Made by a program: the position numbers and the translations under genes | Shown here: in pieces, positions 1 to 9,785 of the stretch | Position numbering within the stretch: position 1 is the stretch's first letter | Layout: every line of letters begins with the position of its first letter | Notes under the pieces: model-generated | Told to the model about the DNA's origin: nothing | What the model saw: the letters and a program-made list of their open reading frames with translations, nothing else | Databases searched by the model: none | Source of the DNA: Leeuwenhoekiella polynyae | GTDB lineage: Bacteria; Bacteroidota; Bacteroidia; Flavobacteriales; Flavobacteriaceae | Assembly (NCBI RefSeq): GCF_004104075.1 | Contig: NZ_QOVK01000008.1 | Coordinates: 102,999 to 166,998 of the forward strand | Length of the DNA: 64,000 nt | Direction of reading: 5' to 3'

Positions 1-2501
1 TCGTGATAACCGTCACCATTAGGCGTAAAATATTTTGAAAAACCAATGATACTGAATTCTTGTTCAATGAAACCACAGTTTTCTTTAGACCTTACATAAA
101 CCCTATGAAAGCCGGGAGCAAGATTGTAGAACGTTGTGTCGTCCTGATAAGGCCCTAACTCGTTATCTATCGCCAACTCGTACTCGCCATTTCCTGAAAT
201 GGTAAATGTTGCGGTATTATTTTCAGTAGCGTCTGTAACTTCTATATTTTCAATAACTGCAAGTCCTTTTTCTAAAATAGTGATTGATTCTTCTCTAAAA
301 CATCCCGACACGACATCTGTTATCCTCAAAGTGTGTGTAGTTGCCAAATTGGTTTCCAAGTATGGTGTAGTCTGACCTTCAGGAAGCCACTTATAGATGT
401 AGGTTCTTGATGTATCTAAATTAGAATAATCAGGATAATACGTTTCTAACTCCGGAAAATTTACAGCACAGTAAATAGCTTCTTCTTCTAAACTAAAATC
501 TGGTCTGGGAATCAATACAAGAGCAACCGGACTAATTGCAAAACAAGCATTATTATTTTCAACTCGTGCATAAACGGTTTCCTTATAAGGTGTTTGATTG
601 GTATAAATTGTTGGCAATTTCAGATTAGCATCTTCAAGCAGTGCTGCTTCTTCGCTAGGATAATAATTTACAGTATAACTTCCTGAAATTCCACCCAAAA
701 CCTGAGTATTAGCTTCACTTAGATCAAATTCTCCAAAGCCGGTATCATCGAGGTCACAATCCTCTAGCAAAGCTGAATTTGCAACAGTACTACTTACAAC
801 CAGGGTCACATCTACCGAAACTGCACATCCTGCCGGATTTTCTATTCGAGCATATAACGTTTGGGTTGGTGCTGTATTTTTATAACCTATGGGGTCCAAT
901 ATATTCAAATTCAATTGAGCCTCATTCAAGGTCTCGTGATACGTAATTGTAAAATCTGGATCATTACCTGTTAATTGCTCTTCAGCTTCCGTAAGGTTAA
1001 ATATACTAAAGCCATCTGCAGTAGCAGCATCTTCACATTGAGTTAATATTGTGGGGTTTTTAGGTGGATACGCGTAATACGTTACTTGTGCTACTCCTAC
1101 TTTTTCGCAACTACCATCATTAGGATCTAATCTAAACTCATACGTCTCTGTATAAGGTAAAGTAACTCCCGTAGGTTGAGTGATATCAATTTCATAACCC
1201 GTCTCACCAGCGATTAAAACATCATCTTTGTACCAGGAATAGGATGCTCCTGTAACGGGTTCATACCCTAACGTATAATTATTTCCATCGCAAAGATCTA
1301 ACTTCTTACTATCCAGATCATTTTGAATGATATCAAGCTCATTAAATAAAGACTGATTAAAAGGAGGCAAACCCTGATAACTTATGCCGCTTCCTAAATT
1401 GATTGCCTTATCATTATAATTGGCTGCCAATCCTGCACTATTAGGATTTTCAATAACGCCTAAATAATTAGAACCCACTTGATACGCAGTACTTAAAGCT
1501 CTATATATTTTTCCGTTAGGCCCCAATTGTAAACTACCGCGATAATAGCTTTGTTCATCTAACACAACCTGACTTGTAGATATATCTGTAGCTTCGGTAT
1601 CGTACTGAAGTAAAGTTGAAAAATGGTTTCCAGGTGGTAATCTAGAATCTTCATTATTTGAACTACTTACATACAAATAACGATTATTAGGAGAAAACTC
1701 AACGCCATAAGATGCATAGTTTGTTCCGTTAATCGCAAGACGACTAGCACTAGAAACTATTCCGGTATTCGGATCAAAATCGGCCAAAAATAATCCATCT
1801 GCAGCATTTGCTATTGCCAATTTTGAACCATCTGGAGAGAATTTTAAATTACCTCTTGGATCCTGAACAGCCACAGTTATCTGTGATTTTACAGGTGTAG
1901 TATTTAAACCTGTATTACTCAATTCATATGCGTATATCGTATTTAATAAATTCTCATTACCGCTAGCGCTAGAGAAAGTTACCATCCATACGCTGTTAGT
2001 AACACAACTCTTGATCACCGCACTCAGTTTTTCTGAAGAGAAATTCAAAAGCTTATTATTTTTTGTAGTTACAACACCATCAGGATTGGAATTAAAATCC
2101 ACGATACTGTAATTTAGCCCCTCACTTACCTCATTTGGTTGTGTTCGAGTATCAACTGTAAATATGTAATATATACCCGGTGTATTGGGCTGGGGTATTA
2201 TTATGGCAGACTGGGTACTTGAAGGATTTCCAAATAAATTTGTCCCATTTTGCATTATAGAATGGTCTGCTGCATAAACAGTTATGCCATCGGTATAAAA
2301 AAGTAAATTACCGTCATCATCAGATATTGTTGCACAACCTTCTAGCGTGTTAAGTTGACCATCTGTAAGTACCGTTGGTGTAGCTGAGCTAAAGTTTAAG
2401 CCGGCTCCATTCCCAAAATACCAGTTATTCGCCTGACTTTGTGAAAAAGTATTGAGACTTACCGAAAGGAAGAAAAACAAAAAAAAGGGAATGCTGCGCA
2501 T
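1..2501 (-). CDS. T9SS type B sorting-domain secreted protein (3' end outside window)
   Basis: This is an exported, probably cell-surface or secreted, flavobacterial protein; its substrate is unknown. The start ATG (2499-2501) opens a signal peptide (MRSIPFFLFFFLSVSLNTFS) with cleavage likely near residue 22. The first half has propeller-like repeats with phrases such as WYFGNGAGLNF, ISDDDGNLLFYTDG and FSPDGSKLAIANAADG, and the second half has Ig/PKD-like repeats rich in Cys and Asn. The last visible residues read FSKYFTPNGDGYH. That is the opening of the type B (CHU_C, gliding motility-associated) C-terminal sorting domain, so only about 60-80 residues should be missing beyond base 1. The frame is open for about 833 codons. 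The domain assignment is secure; any function beyond export is not. Confidence 0.85.
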   Translation of the reverse strand, partial: MRSIPFFLFFFLSVSLNTFSQSQANNWYFGNGAGLNFSSATPTVLTDGQLNTLEGCATISDDDGNLLFYTDGITVYAADHSIMQNGTNLFGNPSSTQSAIIIPQPNTPGIYYIFTVDTRTQPNEVSEGLNYSIVDFNSNPDGVVTTKNNKLLNFSSEKLSAVIKSCVTNSVWMVTFSSASGNENLLNTIYAYELSNTGLNTTPVKSQITVAVQDPRGNLKFSPDGSKLAIANAADGLFLADFDPNTGIVSSASRLAINGTNYASYGVEFSPNNRYLYVSSSNNEDSRLPPGNHFSTLLQYDTEATDISTSQVVLDEQSYYRGSLQLGPNGKIYRALSTAYQVGSNYLGVIENPNSAGLAANYNDKAINLGSGISYQGLPPFNQSLFNELDIIQNDLDSKKLDLCDGNNYTLGYEPVTGASYSWYKDDVLIAGETGYEIDITQPTGVTLPYTETYEFRLDPNDGSCEKVGVAQVTYYAYPPKNPTILTQCEDAATADGFSIFNLTEAEEQLTGNDPDFTITYHETLNEAQLNLNILDPIGYKNTAPTQTLYARIENPAGCAVSVDVTLVVSSTVANSALLEDCDLDDTGFGEFDLSEANTQVLGGISGSYTVNYYPSEEAALLEDANLKLPTIYTNQTPYKETVYARVENNNACFAISPVALVLIPRPDFSLEEEAIYCAVNFPELETYYPDYSNLDTSRTYIYKWLPEGQTTPYLETNLATTHTLRITDVVSGCFREESITILEKGLAVIENIEVTDATENNTATFTISGNGEYELAIDNELGPYQDDTTFYNLAPGFHRVYVRSKENCGFIEQEFSIIGFSKYFTPNGDGYH

Positions 2502-2618
2502 TAAAAAGTTTGACCGTGTGATTGTAGTTATTTTAAATACAATTACAATTTAAATGATATTCTTCGTTTAGCGAAATAGTTTCGGCAAAGCAAAGCTTTA
2601 AAACGGTAAACTCAACAC

Positions 2619-3449
2619 TTACAAATCTCTTTTTTTAAGCAGAGCATATGCTCCATAAATAAATAAAAATATCCATACCGAAACAATTGCTACTTCATAC
2701 CAATGTACAGCATAATCAATAGCGATATCTGCCTGTAACTGGTTGGCCGCTGTTTCAATAAAGTTTAAACGCTGAAAAGGTAGATTAATCAGATTTTTCA
2801 TCGCTTCAAGCGGGAAAAACTGCACGATAGCATCTGCTGTTTCAGCGCTGCCTTTCCAACGTAAAATACCGTAGGTTATGTTTTCAAAAATCCACCAAAC
2901 GAATAAAAACCCTAATGCAAAAGCAGAACGTTTCACTAAAACTCCTAAGAACAAACAGAATGAGAAAAAACCAACCAGCTTGAAAAAATATGCAAGTAGA
3001 AATTCCATTTCTCGGGTAACAATACTAAACTCTGTGTAGTCTGAAAAGGAATAACCCAGAATAAGGCTCATTATAAAAATAAACAGTGTAGAGAGTAAAG
3101 CAAAAGCCACAACAGTATAGAACTTAGAAAGCATAAATTCTTTCTTACTCAACCCATCAATCAAGTTCTGTTTGAGTGTACGATTGCTGTATTCATTTGA
3201 AATCATCGAAACGATTACAATGGCTAGAAAGAATTTAAGCGTCGCTGCCACCCAGGTATTGAAATGCCAAATAAACGGAAAGTTGAAAATACCTTGATCT
3301 GCAATACGTATCTGAAAATCTCCAAGATTAAATTCTATTGAAGCGATAAGGGCTATAAAAGATAAAATCACAAAATAAGCGATACTCAATACTTTTGAAG
3401 AACGGCTGTGTTTTAGTTTGTAAAATTCTATAGTAAGTAATCGTAGCAT
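2619..3449 (-). CDS. ABC-2 type transporter permease
   Basis: This is an integral membrane subunit of an ABC exporter, 276 residues with about six hydrophobic segments (near residues 20-40, 65-82, 108-132, 150-170, 173-195 and 250-270). The sequence begins MLRLLTIEFYKLKHSRSSK, the usual cytoplasmic start of an ABC-2 permease in which an amphipathic Lys-rich stretch precedes the first helix. It lies 7 bases downstream of the ATPase gene at 3457-4356 on the same strand, so the two are almost certainly co-transcribed and form one transporter. The substrate cannot be read from the sequence; relatives of this type are often annotated as handling antibiotics, lipids or bacteriocins. Confidence 0.85.
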   Translation of the reverse strand: MLRLLTIEFYKLKHSRSSKVLSIAYFVILSFIALIASIEFNLGDFQIRIADQGIFNFPFIWHFNTWVAATLKFFLAIVIVSMISNEYSNRTLKQNLIDGLSKKEFMLSKFYTVVAFALLSTLFIFIMSLILGYSFSDYTEFSIVTREMEFLLAYFFKLVGFFSFCLFLGVLVKRSAFALGFLFVWWIFENITYGILRWKGSAETADAIVQFFPLEAMKNLINLPFQRLNFIETAANQLQADIAIDYAVHWYEVAIVSVWIFLFIYGAYALLKKRDL

Positions 3450-3456
3450 GTGTGGC

Positions 3457-4356
3457 TTAATTTAGGTTGGCAGTAAGTTGTAAAAATTGTTCTTCTAGGC
3501 TTTCTTTACGTTTAACCATATGAGAAAGCACCAATCCCTGATTGAATAAAAATGTGTTTAAGGCTTCTGCAGAAAGGGGGTTTTTAAGAAATCCTGTTAC
3601 AAGACCGTTCTCTTCTTTAACCGAAGTAAAATCAGGATGCCCTTCGAGAACTGTTATAAGTTCTTGTTGCTTTTCGCAACGCAACTCAAAAAAGCCGTGA
3701 CTGGCATTTAATTCTTCTACAGGGCCTGCGTAGAGTTTAATTCCCTTTCTGATAATTACAACGTGGGAACACACTTTTTCAACCTCATCTAGCAAATGTG
3801 AAGCGAGTAAAATTGTGGTACCGCCCCTTGCAATATTTTTTATGATCTCTCTGATTTGGTGAATTCCCTGAGGGTCCAAACCGTTAGTTGGTTCGTCAAG
3901 AATCAAAATTTCAGGATCATTAAGCAAAGCCGAAGCTATTGCCAGGCGTTGCTTCATTCCTAAAGAAAAAGTGCTGAATTTACTGTCTTTTCTATCCAGT
4001 AAGTGAACAACTTCTAATTTTTCTTCAATCTTACCGGTGTCAACATCTTTTATCGTACAAACCAATTCGAGGTTTTGAGCAGCAGTCATATATGGGTAAA
4101 AATTAGGTCGCTCAATAATAGCTCCTACTTTTTTAAGTGCATGGTGTGTGGTATCACTCCCGTCAAACCATTTAAAATCGCCAGAGGTTGCATTCACAAC
4201 ATTAAGAACCATACCCAAAGTGGTAGATTTACCACTTCCGTTAGGACCAAGAATACCGTAGACATTGCCTTTCTCAATAGTAAAGCTCAAGTCATTGACC
4301 GCTTTTACTTTACCGTAATGTTTGGTGAGATTATTTAGTGTAAGAATTGTTTCCAA
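3457..4356 (-). CDS. ABC transporter ATP-binding protein
   Basis: This is the ATPase subunit of the exporter encoded with the downstream permease. It shows Walker A (GPNGSGKST), a signature loop in the variant form FSLGMKQRLAIA in place of LSGGQ, Walker B with the catalytic Glu (ILILDEPTNGLDP) and the switch His (LLASHLLDEVEKV). The roughly 90-residue C-terminal extension is typical of ABC-2 exporters of the drug/CcmA type. The open frame extends to a TTG at 4389, but I prefer the TTG at 4354-4356, which gives METILTLNNLTKHYG, the normal beginning of this family. A TTG start is uncommon and should be checked. No ATG lies in the conserved N-terminal region. Confidence 0.85.
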   Translation of the reverse strand: METILTLNNLTKHYGKVKAVNDLSFTIEKGNVYGILGPNGSGKSTTLGMVLNVVNATSGDFKWFDGSDTTHHALKKVGAIIERPNFYPYMTAAQNLELVCTIKDVDTGKIEEKLEVVHLLDRKDSKFSTFSLGMKQRLAIASALLNDPEILILDEPTNGLDPQGIHQIREIIKNIARGGTTILLASHLLDEVEKVCSHVVIIRKGIKLYAGPVEELNASHGFFELRCEKQQELITVLEGHPDFTSVKEENGLVTGFLKNPLSAEALNTFLFNQGLVLSHMVKRKESLEEQFLQLTANLN

Positions 4357-4494
4357 AAGCGTATTTTTAGAATTAACGTTCAGTAACAAGACGGAAGAAC
4401 CACTATTTTGTTACATCACATTAGTACCTTTACAATTCAAACTGACTTATTTGGATATTAAAAAAGTCTGAGTTTGAGCTTAAATATGTAGTCT

Positions 4495-5568
4495 ATGGAA
4501 GAGAAATTAATGTCGCGCAAAAAGCCAACTTATCCCGTTGGTGAGAAGCTTCAGGAATATTTGAACAAGTATAACAGAGCTACACAAATCCCTGTCTTTT
4601 ATGATGATTTATTGCGCTTTTCCGGCGGAATAAATATTTACGATAAAAATGATAAAGATACCTTATGGATCAGTGTGTACTACCCAGAACATGAACGTAG
4701 AGAGATTGAAGAAAGCCTCAAGCGTGTTTATGCCATTCTACATTCTGATGGAAATGAAAATGTACTGCCGTTCTTAAGTGTTACGGCAATTGATTATTGC
4801 ACCTTTGGTAACTCAAAGCCTTTCCGCATAAAAGTCAATAATATTTTTAACGACAACTATACGTATTTCTATGTCAAAAAAGCCGATGCAAGCAGAATCT
4901 ATGGTTTAGACCTGGAGCATATTTTATCTCCCAACCGCATTAACTTTTTGGTTTATAAAGACACGCTTATAGAGGAACATATTGTGGGTATTCCCGGTGA
5001 TGTTTTTATTTCAGATTATCTGGAAGATTGTGATGATGTAGGTAAAGCGCAATTGGCCAAAGAATTTGTAAAGTTTAATGAGCGCTGTATGATATTGTTA
5101 TTAGGCGATATGCGATCGTATAACTACGTCGTGATTCCTACTCATGATTTTGATCATATTAAGTATAAAATACGCGCTATTGATTTTGATCAACAGTGTT
5201 ATGAAGGAAATTTTAAAGTCTATAAACCACACATTTTTAAAGAGAACTTTAGAATGGTAGAACTGGTTTCTAACCGACTGAGAGATAAATCTATAGAGCA
5301 ATACCGTGAAGAAGAACGTGCTGTACTCGCAAAACGAATTATCACTTCTAAAAATCGCTTACGCCGTCTATTAAAATGTATGACGCAAGACCAAATTTCT
5401 TCAGAAAAAAACCTCAAACAACTGCGTAGTCAGTTATACGACTACACGATGGATATGAAATTTAAGCGTGCAAAGTCTATGGGGCAAATCGTAAAAACTG
5501 CTTTGGCTTTTGTAAAGCGTAATTATGAAGATGTAAGTATGAAGCGTATTATGGAAGCAAGATATTAA
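4495..5568 (+). CDS. Unknown protein with kinase-like motifs, next to trehalose genes
   Basis: I do not recognise a named family for this 357-residue cytoplasmic protein; it has no signal peptide or membrane segment. The central part looks like a divergent protein-kinase/aminoglycoside-phosphotransferase fold: a Lys pair in a predicted strand (YFYVKKAD, K128-K129), a catalytic-loop-like LGDMRSYNYVV (D205, N210) and a metal-loop-like IRAIDFDQQ (D230, D232). The C-terminal 90 residues are helical and very basic. The ORF may instead start at M6 (base 4510, MSRKKPTYP). It is convergent with the GH15 gene, separated by a bidirectional terminator, and close to the fused trehalose synthase. Kinase activity is an inference from motif order only. 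Confidence 0.7.
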   Translation: MEEKLMSRKKPTYPVGEKLQEYLNKYNRATQIPVFYDDLLRFSGGINIYDKNDKDTLWISVYYPEHERREIEESLKRVYAILHSDGNENVLPFLSVTAIDYCTFGNSKPFRIKVNNIFNDNYTYFYVKKADASRIYGLDLEHILSPNRINFLVYKDTLIEEHIVGIPGDVFISDYLEDCDDVGKAQLAKEFVKFNERCMILLLGDMRSYNYVVIPTHDFDHIKYKIRAIDFDQQCYEGNFKVYKPHIFKENFRMVELVSNRLRDKSIEQYREEERAVLAKRIITSKNRLRRLLKCMTQDQISSEKNLKQLRSQLYDYTMDMKFKRAKSMGQIVKTALAFVKRNYEDVSMKRIMEARY

Positions 5569-5580
5569 TAGACTTTTTAA

Positions 5581-5614
5581 AATCAAAAAACCCCGTAAAT
5601 ACGGGGTTTTGATT
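5581..5614. terminator. Bidirectional rho-independent terminator
   Basis: A strong inverted repeat (ATCAAAA..CCCCGT / ACGGGGTTTTGAT, loop AAAT) is flanked by A-rich sequence on the left and T-rich sequence on the right. It sits in the 68-base gap between two convergent genes (stops at 5568 and 5637), so it can end transcription from both sides. Confidence 0.85.
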
Positions 5615-5636
5615 TCTTTCTAAATACGTATACTTT

Positions 5637-7448
5637 TTAATACAATATCGGTTTAAAATGAATTTCTTCTTCCTCATCCCCTCCATACTTGGCGAAATTC
5701 GTTGCTGTTTCAATTAAGGCGAGGTGTGAATATGCCTGCGGAAAATTCCCCAGCAGACGCTTGGTTTTAAAATCAATATCTTCACTGAATAAACCTAAGT
5801 GATTACTATACGATAACAATTGATCAAAATATTTGATTGCTTTTTGGCGCTCTCCTATTTTAAATAAACTATCAATAAACCAAAATGTACAAATGGTAAA
5901 AGACGAGCTAGGCTCTCCAAAGTCATCTTCATTCTTATATCGATACATCAAACCGTCTTTACAGAGTTCGCGCTCTGTTGCTTCAACTGTAGATACAAAC
6001 CGTGGATTCTTCGCATCTATAAAACCGTATTGTTCCATCAGTAAGGTAGAAGCATCCAGATCTTTTGAACCGTAATATTGGGTATAAGCCTGCATATCTT
6101 CGTTCCAGGCATTTTCGCAGATATCATCGTGAATCTCTTTTCGCAGCGCTTGCCATTCTTCCAGATTACGGTGGCGTTTTAAAACTTCGGCTATTTTAAT
6201 AGCACGATCTATCGCAACCCAGCATAATAATTTAGAGAATGTAAAATGGCGGTCTTCAGTGCGTAGTTCCCAGATCCCTTTATCGGGTTCTCGCCAGTGT
6301 TGTTTTACAATTTTGATAATTCCCAGAACAACCGTCCAAAGTTCTTCACTGTTTTCTAAAGTAGTCTCAAATTGTATAAATTGCTGATAAATAACTTCCA
6401 TCAGAATTCCATAGATATCATTTTGCCTTTGAATGTACGCAGCATTTCCTACACGTACCGGTGCAGAATCTTTATAACCAGAAAGATGATCTAGGGTATA
6501 TTCTTCTAAATTCTTTTCGCCATTAATACCATACATTATTTGCATTTTCTCATCCTTATCGGGCAAGGTGTCTATAATAAATTGCAAAAAATTATGTGCA
6601 TATTTCGTGTGTCCCAAATTTGAAATCACGCGTATCACCATCGATGCATCGCGTACCCAGCAAAAACGATAATCCCAATTGCGCACTTCACCTATAGTTT
6701 CTGGTAAGGAGGTTGTCGCAGCAGCAAGCACCGCTCCAGATTTTTCAAACGTGAGTGCTTTTAGAGTGAGTGCACTACGCATTATCTCATTTTGATAAAG
6801 CGGATATTTTGTAGTCACCTCACTCCAGTTCATCCAGTAGACCTTAGTACGCTGAAATTTAAGATACGCACGATCTAGTGTTTGTTCCATCAACTTCTCG
6901 TGATACGACATCAACAAAAAAGCATTTGCCTCTAGTGTTATGGTCTTTTTATTGAGAATATCCTCTTTTTCGAGATTCGTATATAAATAGAGCGAATCGT
7001 ATTTACCATCATCGGTATAACTTTCTATATATTCTCCTTTGTTTACGGTAATCGTTTTTACACTGGCATACTCTAACTTAGGATCGTAGTTGCAAACAAA
7101 CTTGGGTGCACCTTTTACTAATCTGATGAACCTGATGATATCTGGCGGAGCATAAAAAGACCCGCTTCTTTTTTCATAACGCGGCATAAAGTCAAATACC
7201 TCAAAAGCATCAGTCCCGTTGTCATACATAGTGCGCAAAATATTAGTCTGCCACATGTATTTTTGAGAGATTTTATAGTCCTCCCCCACTTCAAAACTCT
7301 GAGAACCTCCTTTTTCTTCATCCAGTAATTTTGCAAAAACTGATGGAGAGTCAAAGATGGGAAGACAACACCAATCGAGAGATCCTTTTTCTGATATTAA
7401 GGCTGCGCTTTTGCAGTTTCCTATGATTCCGTAGTTTAAATTATCCAT
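5637..7448 (-). CDS. Glycoside hydrolase family 15 protein (glucoamylase/trehalase-like)
   Basis: This is a 603-residue cytoplasmic (alpha/alpha)6-barrel glycosidase with no signal peptide. The N-terminus MDNLNYGIIGNCKSAALIS followed by DWCCLPIFDSPSVFAKLLD is the beta-sandwich lead of bacterial GH15 enzymes. The block LPETIGEVRNWDYRFCWVRD is the hallmark of the family, and FGEPSSSFTICTFWFIDSL lies near the second catalytic region. Family members include glucoamylases, glucodextranases and, in some bacteria, trehalases. The divergent neighbour is a fused trehalose-6-phosphate synthase/phosphatase, so a trehalose- or maltooligosaccharide-hydrolysing role fits, but the substrate is inferred from context. 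The 109-base gap between the two starts must hold both promoters. Confidence 0.85.
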   Translation of the reverse strand: MDNLNYGIIGNCKSAALISEKGSLDWCCLPIFDSPSVFAKLLDEEKGGSQSFEVGEDYKISQKYMWQTNILRTMYDNGTDAFEVFDFMPRYEKRSGSFYAPPDIIRFIRLVKGAPKFVCNYDPKLEYASVKTITVNKGEYIESYTDDGKYDSLYLYTNLEKEDILNKKTITLEANAFLLMSYHEKLMEQTLDRAYLKFQRTKVYWMNWSEVTTKYPLYQNEIMRSALTLKALTFEKSGAVLAAATTSLPETIGEVRNWDYRFCWVRDASMVIRVISNLGHTKYAHNFLQFIIDTLPDKDEKMQIMYGINGEKNLEEYTLDHLSGYKDSAPVRVGNAAYIQRQNDIYGILMEVIYQQFIQFETTLENSEELWTVVLGIIKIVKQHWREPDKGIWELRTEDRHFTFSKLLCWVAIDRAIKIAEVLKRHRNLEEWQALRKEIHDDICENAWNEDMQAYTQYYGSKDLDASTLLMEQYGFIDAKNPRFVSTVEATERELCKDGLMYRYKNEDDFGEPSSSFTICTFWFIDSLFKIGERQKAIKYFDQLLSYSNHLGLFSEDIDFKTKRLLGNFPQAYSHLALIETATNFAKYGGDEEEEIHFKPILY

Positions 7449-7557
7449 GAAAATTTTTAAAATATTCTAAAGTTCTATTAAACGGCTAGTGTAACCGCTT
7501 CGATTTTCCGAAATTTAAGCATTAACAAAAAATCTAACCCTCCGATTACCTGTTTTT

Positions 7558-9762
7558 ATGAGTAAAACTATCATTATATCAAATCGACTGCCTTTACAAT
7601 TACAAATCGATAATAAAACCATTAAAGCAACTCCAAGTGTTGGAGGTTTAGCAACGGGGATGAAATCAGTTCACCGCGACAGTAATGGTATTTGGATTGG
7701 TTGGACCGGTCTTACCGAAGAAGAAATTCCTGCAGACCTGCGCGATGAAGTTGTTGAAGCCACAATACAAGAACAATGTGTACCTGTTTCGTTGACAGAA
7801 GAAGATATTGAAGGCTTTTACTACGGGTTCTCCAACCGTACTATTTGGCCGCTTTTCCATTATTTTATGGAATATACAGAGTTCGAAAAAGAAAGTTGGC
7901 AAAGCTATGTTACCGTAAACCAAAAATATGCTGAGGTAGTTCTTGATAATATTGAAGAAGGTGATACGATTTGGGTGCACGATTATCAGTTGATGCTGCT
8001 TCCGGCGCTTATTAAAAAAGAGCGACCAGATGTACAAATTGGTTTCTTTTTACACATTCCCTTCCCTTCTTATGAAGTTTTCAGAACCCTTCCGTGGAGA
8101 GAAGAAATTTTAAAGGGGTTATTAGGTTCAGATCTAATCGGCTTTCATACCTATGATTATCAGCGTCACTTTTTAAGTTCTGTTTCTCGTATATTAAGAA
8201 ACGAAGTCAGCTTTAACGAAATTACTCTTAAAGATCGTATTGTTACGGTTAACTCGTACCCTATGGGTATTGACTATAATAAATTCTCTGAAGCTGCGGC
8301 AAAACACGACGCAGCAAAAAACCAATCAGAATTGCAACGCCGTCTCGATCTGCATATAGATTCTACGCCAGATGCAAAAATGATTCTTTCTATAGATCGT
8401 CTTGATTACAGTAAGGGAATCGCAAACCGCATCAGAGCTTATGAATATTTCCTTGAAAAGTATCCTGAATTTAAAGAGAAAGTTCGCTTGGTTATGCTTG
8501 CTGTTCCTTCCCGATCTAATGTTCCGCAATATCAATTGTTGAAAAAAGAAGTTGACGAACTGGTAGGTCGTATTAACGGAAAGTTTGCTTCCGTAAGCTG
8601 GACACCGATTTGGTATTTTTACCGCTCAATGCCTTTTGAAAACTTAATTGATTTATACACCACTTGTGAAGTGGCACTTTTAACGCCTATTAGAGACGGA
8701 ATGAATCTGGTTGCTAAAGAATATGTCGCAACGAGAACCGATAAAAAAGGAGTTTTGATATTGAGTGAAATGGCCGGTGCTGCTCAAGAAATGAGTGAAG
8801 CACTCATTATAAATCCGAATAATTTTGAGGAAATTGCAGATGCTTTAAAACAAGCAATAGAAATGCCTGAAGCTGAACAAATCAAACGCAATAAATTTCT
8901 TCAAAAACGATTAAAAAGATATAACGTAGAAAAATGGGCTAACGACTTTATGACCTCATTACGTGATACTGCACACAAATCAGACATCGTAAAAGCAATA
9001 CGTATGCGCACTGATCAGGAAGATGAAATGTTTGAGACTTATAAAAAAGCAGACAAACGTATTCTTTTCTTGGATTATGACGGAACTTTAAGAGGTTTTG
9101 TAAACAACCCTGAAGATGCCAGTCCTGACGATGATTTAATAGAATTGGTTAGAACCATACACAATCAAGATAATACCGAAGTAGTAATCATAAGCGGTCG
9201 TGACCGCCATACTTTAGGAACCTGGTGGCAAGATGTACCTATAACGCTTATCGCAGAACACGGTGTTTGGAAAAGACCTGTTGGCGGTGAATGGGCTGTC
9301 ACAGAAAATCTTAAAAACGATTGGATGGATACGGTTCGGCCTATTCTTGAACAGTTTGTAGACCGTACTGCCGGTACATTCATCGAAGAAAAAAACTATT
9401 CTTTAGCTTGGCATTATCGCAATGCTGATCCAGATTTAGGTGAGAAACGAGCTAGCGAACTCTCTAATGTTCTTAAAGAACTTTCAGCAAATAATGAGTT
9501 GGGTGTTTTAGACGGGAACAAAGTATTGGAAATTAAAGACAGTACGATTCATAAAGGTAAGGCGGTTACCAAACATATTTTTGGCAAAGACTATAGTTTT
9601 AAGTTTGCAATAGGTGATGACTGGACCGATGAATACATGTTTCAGGATTTACCCGATGATGCATTTACTATTAAAGTTGGTCTGCAAAAAACAGCAGCTA
9701 AATATTATGTAGATGATACAGACCGTGTGCGTGATTTGCTTAAAAAGTTTGCAACAACCTAA
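7558..9762 (+). CDS. otsAB: Bifunctional trehalose-6-phosphate synthase / trehalose-phosphatase
   Basis: One 734-residue polypeptide carries both steps of trehalose synthesis from UDP-glucose and glucose-6-phosphate. Residues 1 to about 470 are a GT20 glycosyltransferase: IISNRLPLQL, VGGLATGM, WVHDYQLMLLPALI, IGFFLHIPFPS and the nucleotide-binding region TPIRDGMNLVAKEYVA. Residues about 495-734 are a HAD-type phosphatase: LDYDGT with D506 and D508, IISGRDRHTL, HKGKAVTK and IGDDWTDEYMF. Such fusions are common in Bacteroidetes. The product is a compatible solute, so osmotic or desiccation stress is the probable setting. A strong terminator follows at 9887-9925. Confidence 0.95.
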   Translation: MSKTIIISNRLPLQLQIDNKTIKATPSVGGLATGMKSVHRDSNGIWIGWTGLTEEEIPADLRDEVVEATIQEQCVPVSLTEEDIEGFYYGFSNRTIWPLFHYFMEYTEFEKESWQSYVTVNQKYAEVVLDNIEEGDTIWVHDYQLMLLPALIKKERPDVQIGFFLHIPFPSYEVFRTLPWREEILKGLLGSDLIGFHTYDYQRHFLSSVSRILRNEVSFNEITLKDRIVTVNSYPMGIDYNKFSEAAAKHDAAKNQSELQRRLDLHIDSTPDAKMILSIDRLDYSKGIANRIRAYEYFLEKYPEFKEKVRLVMLAVPSRSNVPQYQLLKKEVDELVGRINGKFASVSWTPIWYFYRSMPFENLIDLYTTCEVALLTPIRDGMNLVAKEYVATRTDKKGVLILSEMAGAAQEMSEALIINPNNFEEIADALKQAIEMPEAEQIKRNKFLQKRLKRYNVEKWANDFMTSLRDTAHKSDIVKAIRMRTDQEDEMFETYKKADKRILFLDYDGTLRGFVNNPEDASPDDDLIELVRTIHNQDNTEVVIISGRDRHTLGTWWQDVPITLIAEHGVWKRPVGGEWAVTENLKNDWMDTVRPILEQFVDRTAGTFIEEKNYSLAWHYRNADPDLGEKRASELSNVLKELSANNELGVLDGNKVLEIKDSTIHKGKAVTKHIFGKDYSFKFAIGDDWTDEYMFQDLPDDAFTIKVGLQKTAAKYYVDDTDRVRDLLKKFATT

Positions 9763-9785
9763 TAAAATTATACTTAGATAATTTA

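Noticed and set aside
7666..8037. 123-codon minus-strand open frame inside the trehalose gene
   Set aside because: It lies in antisense to the conserved GT20 domain and its translation has no recognisable features; it is a shadow of the real gene.
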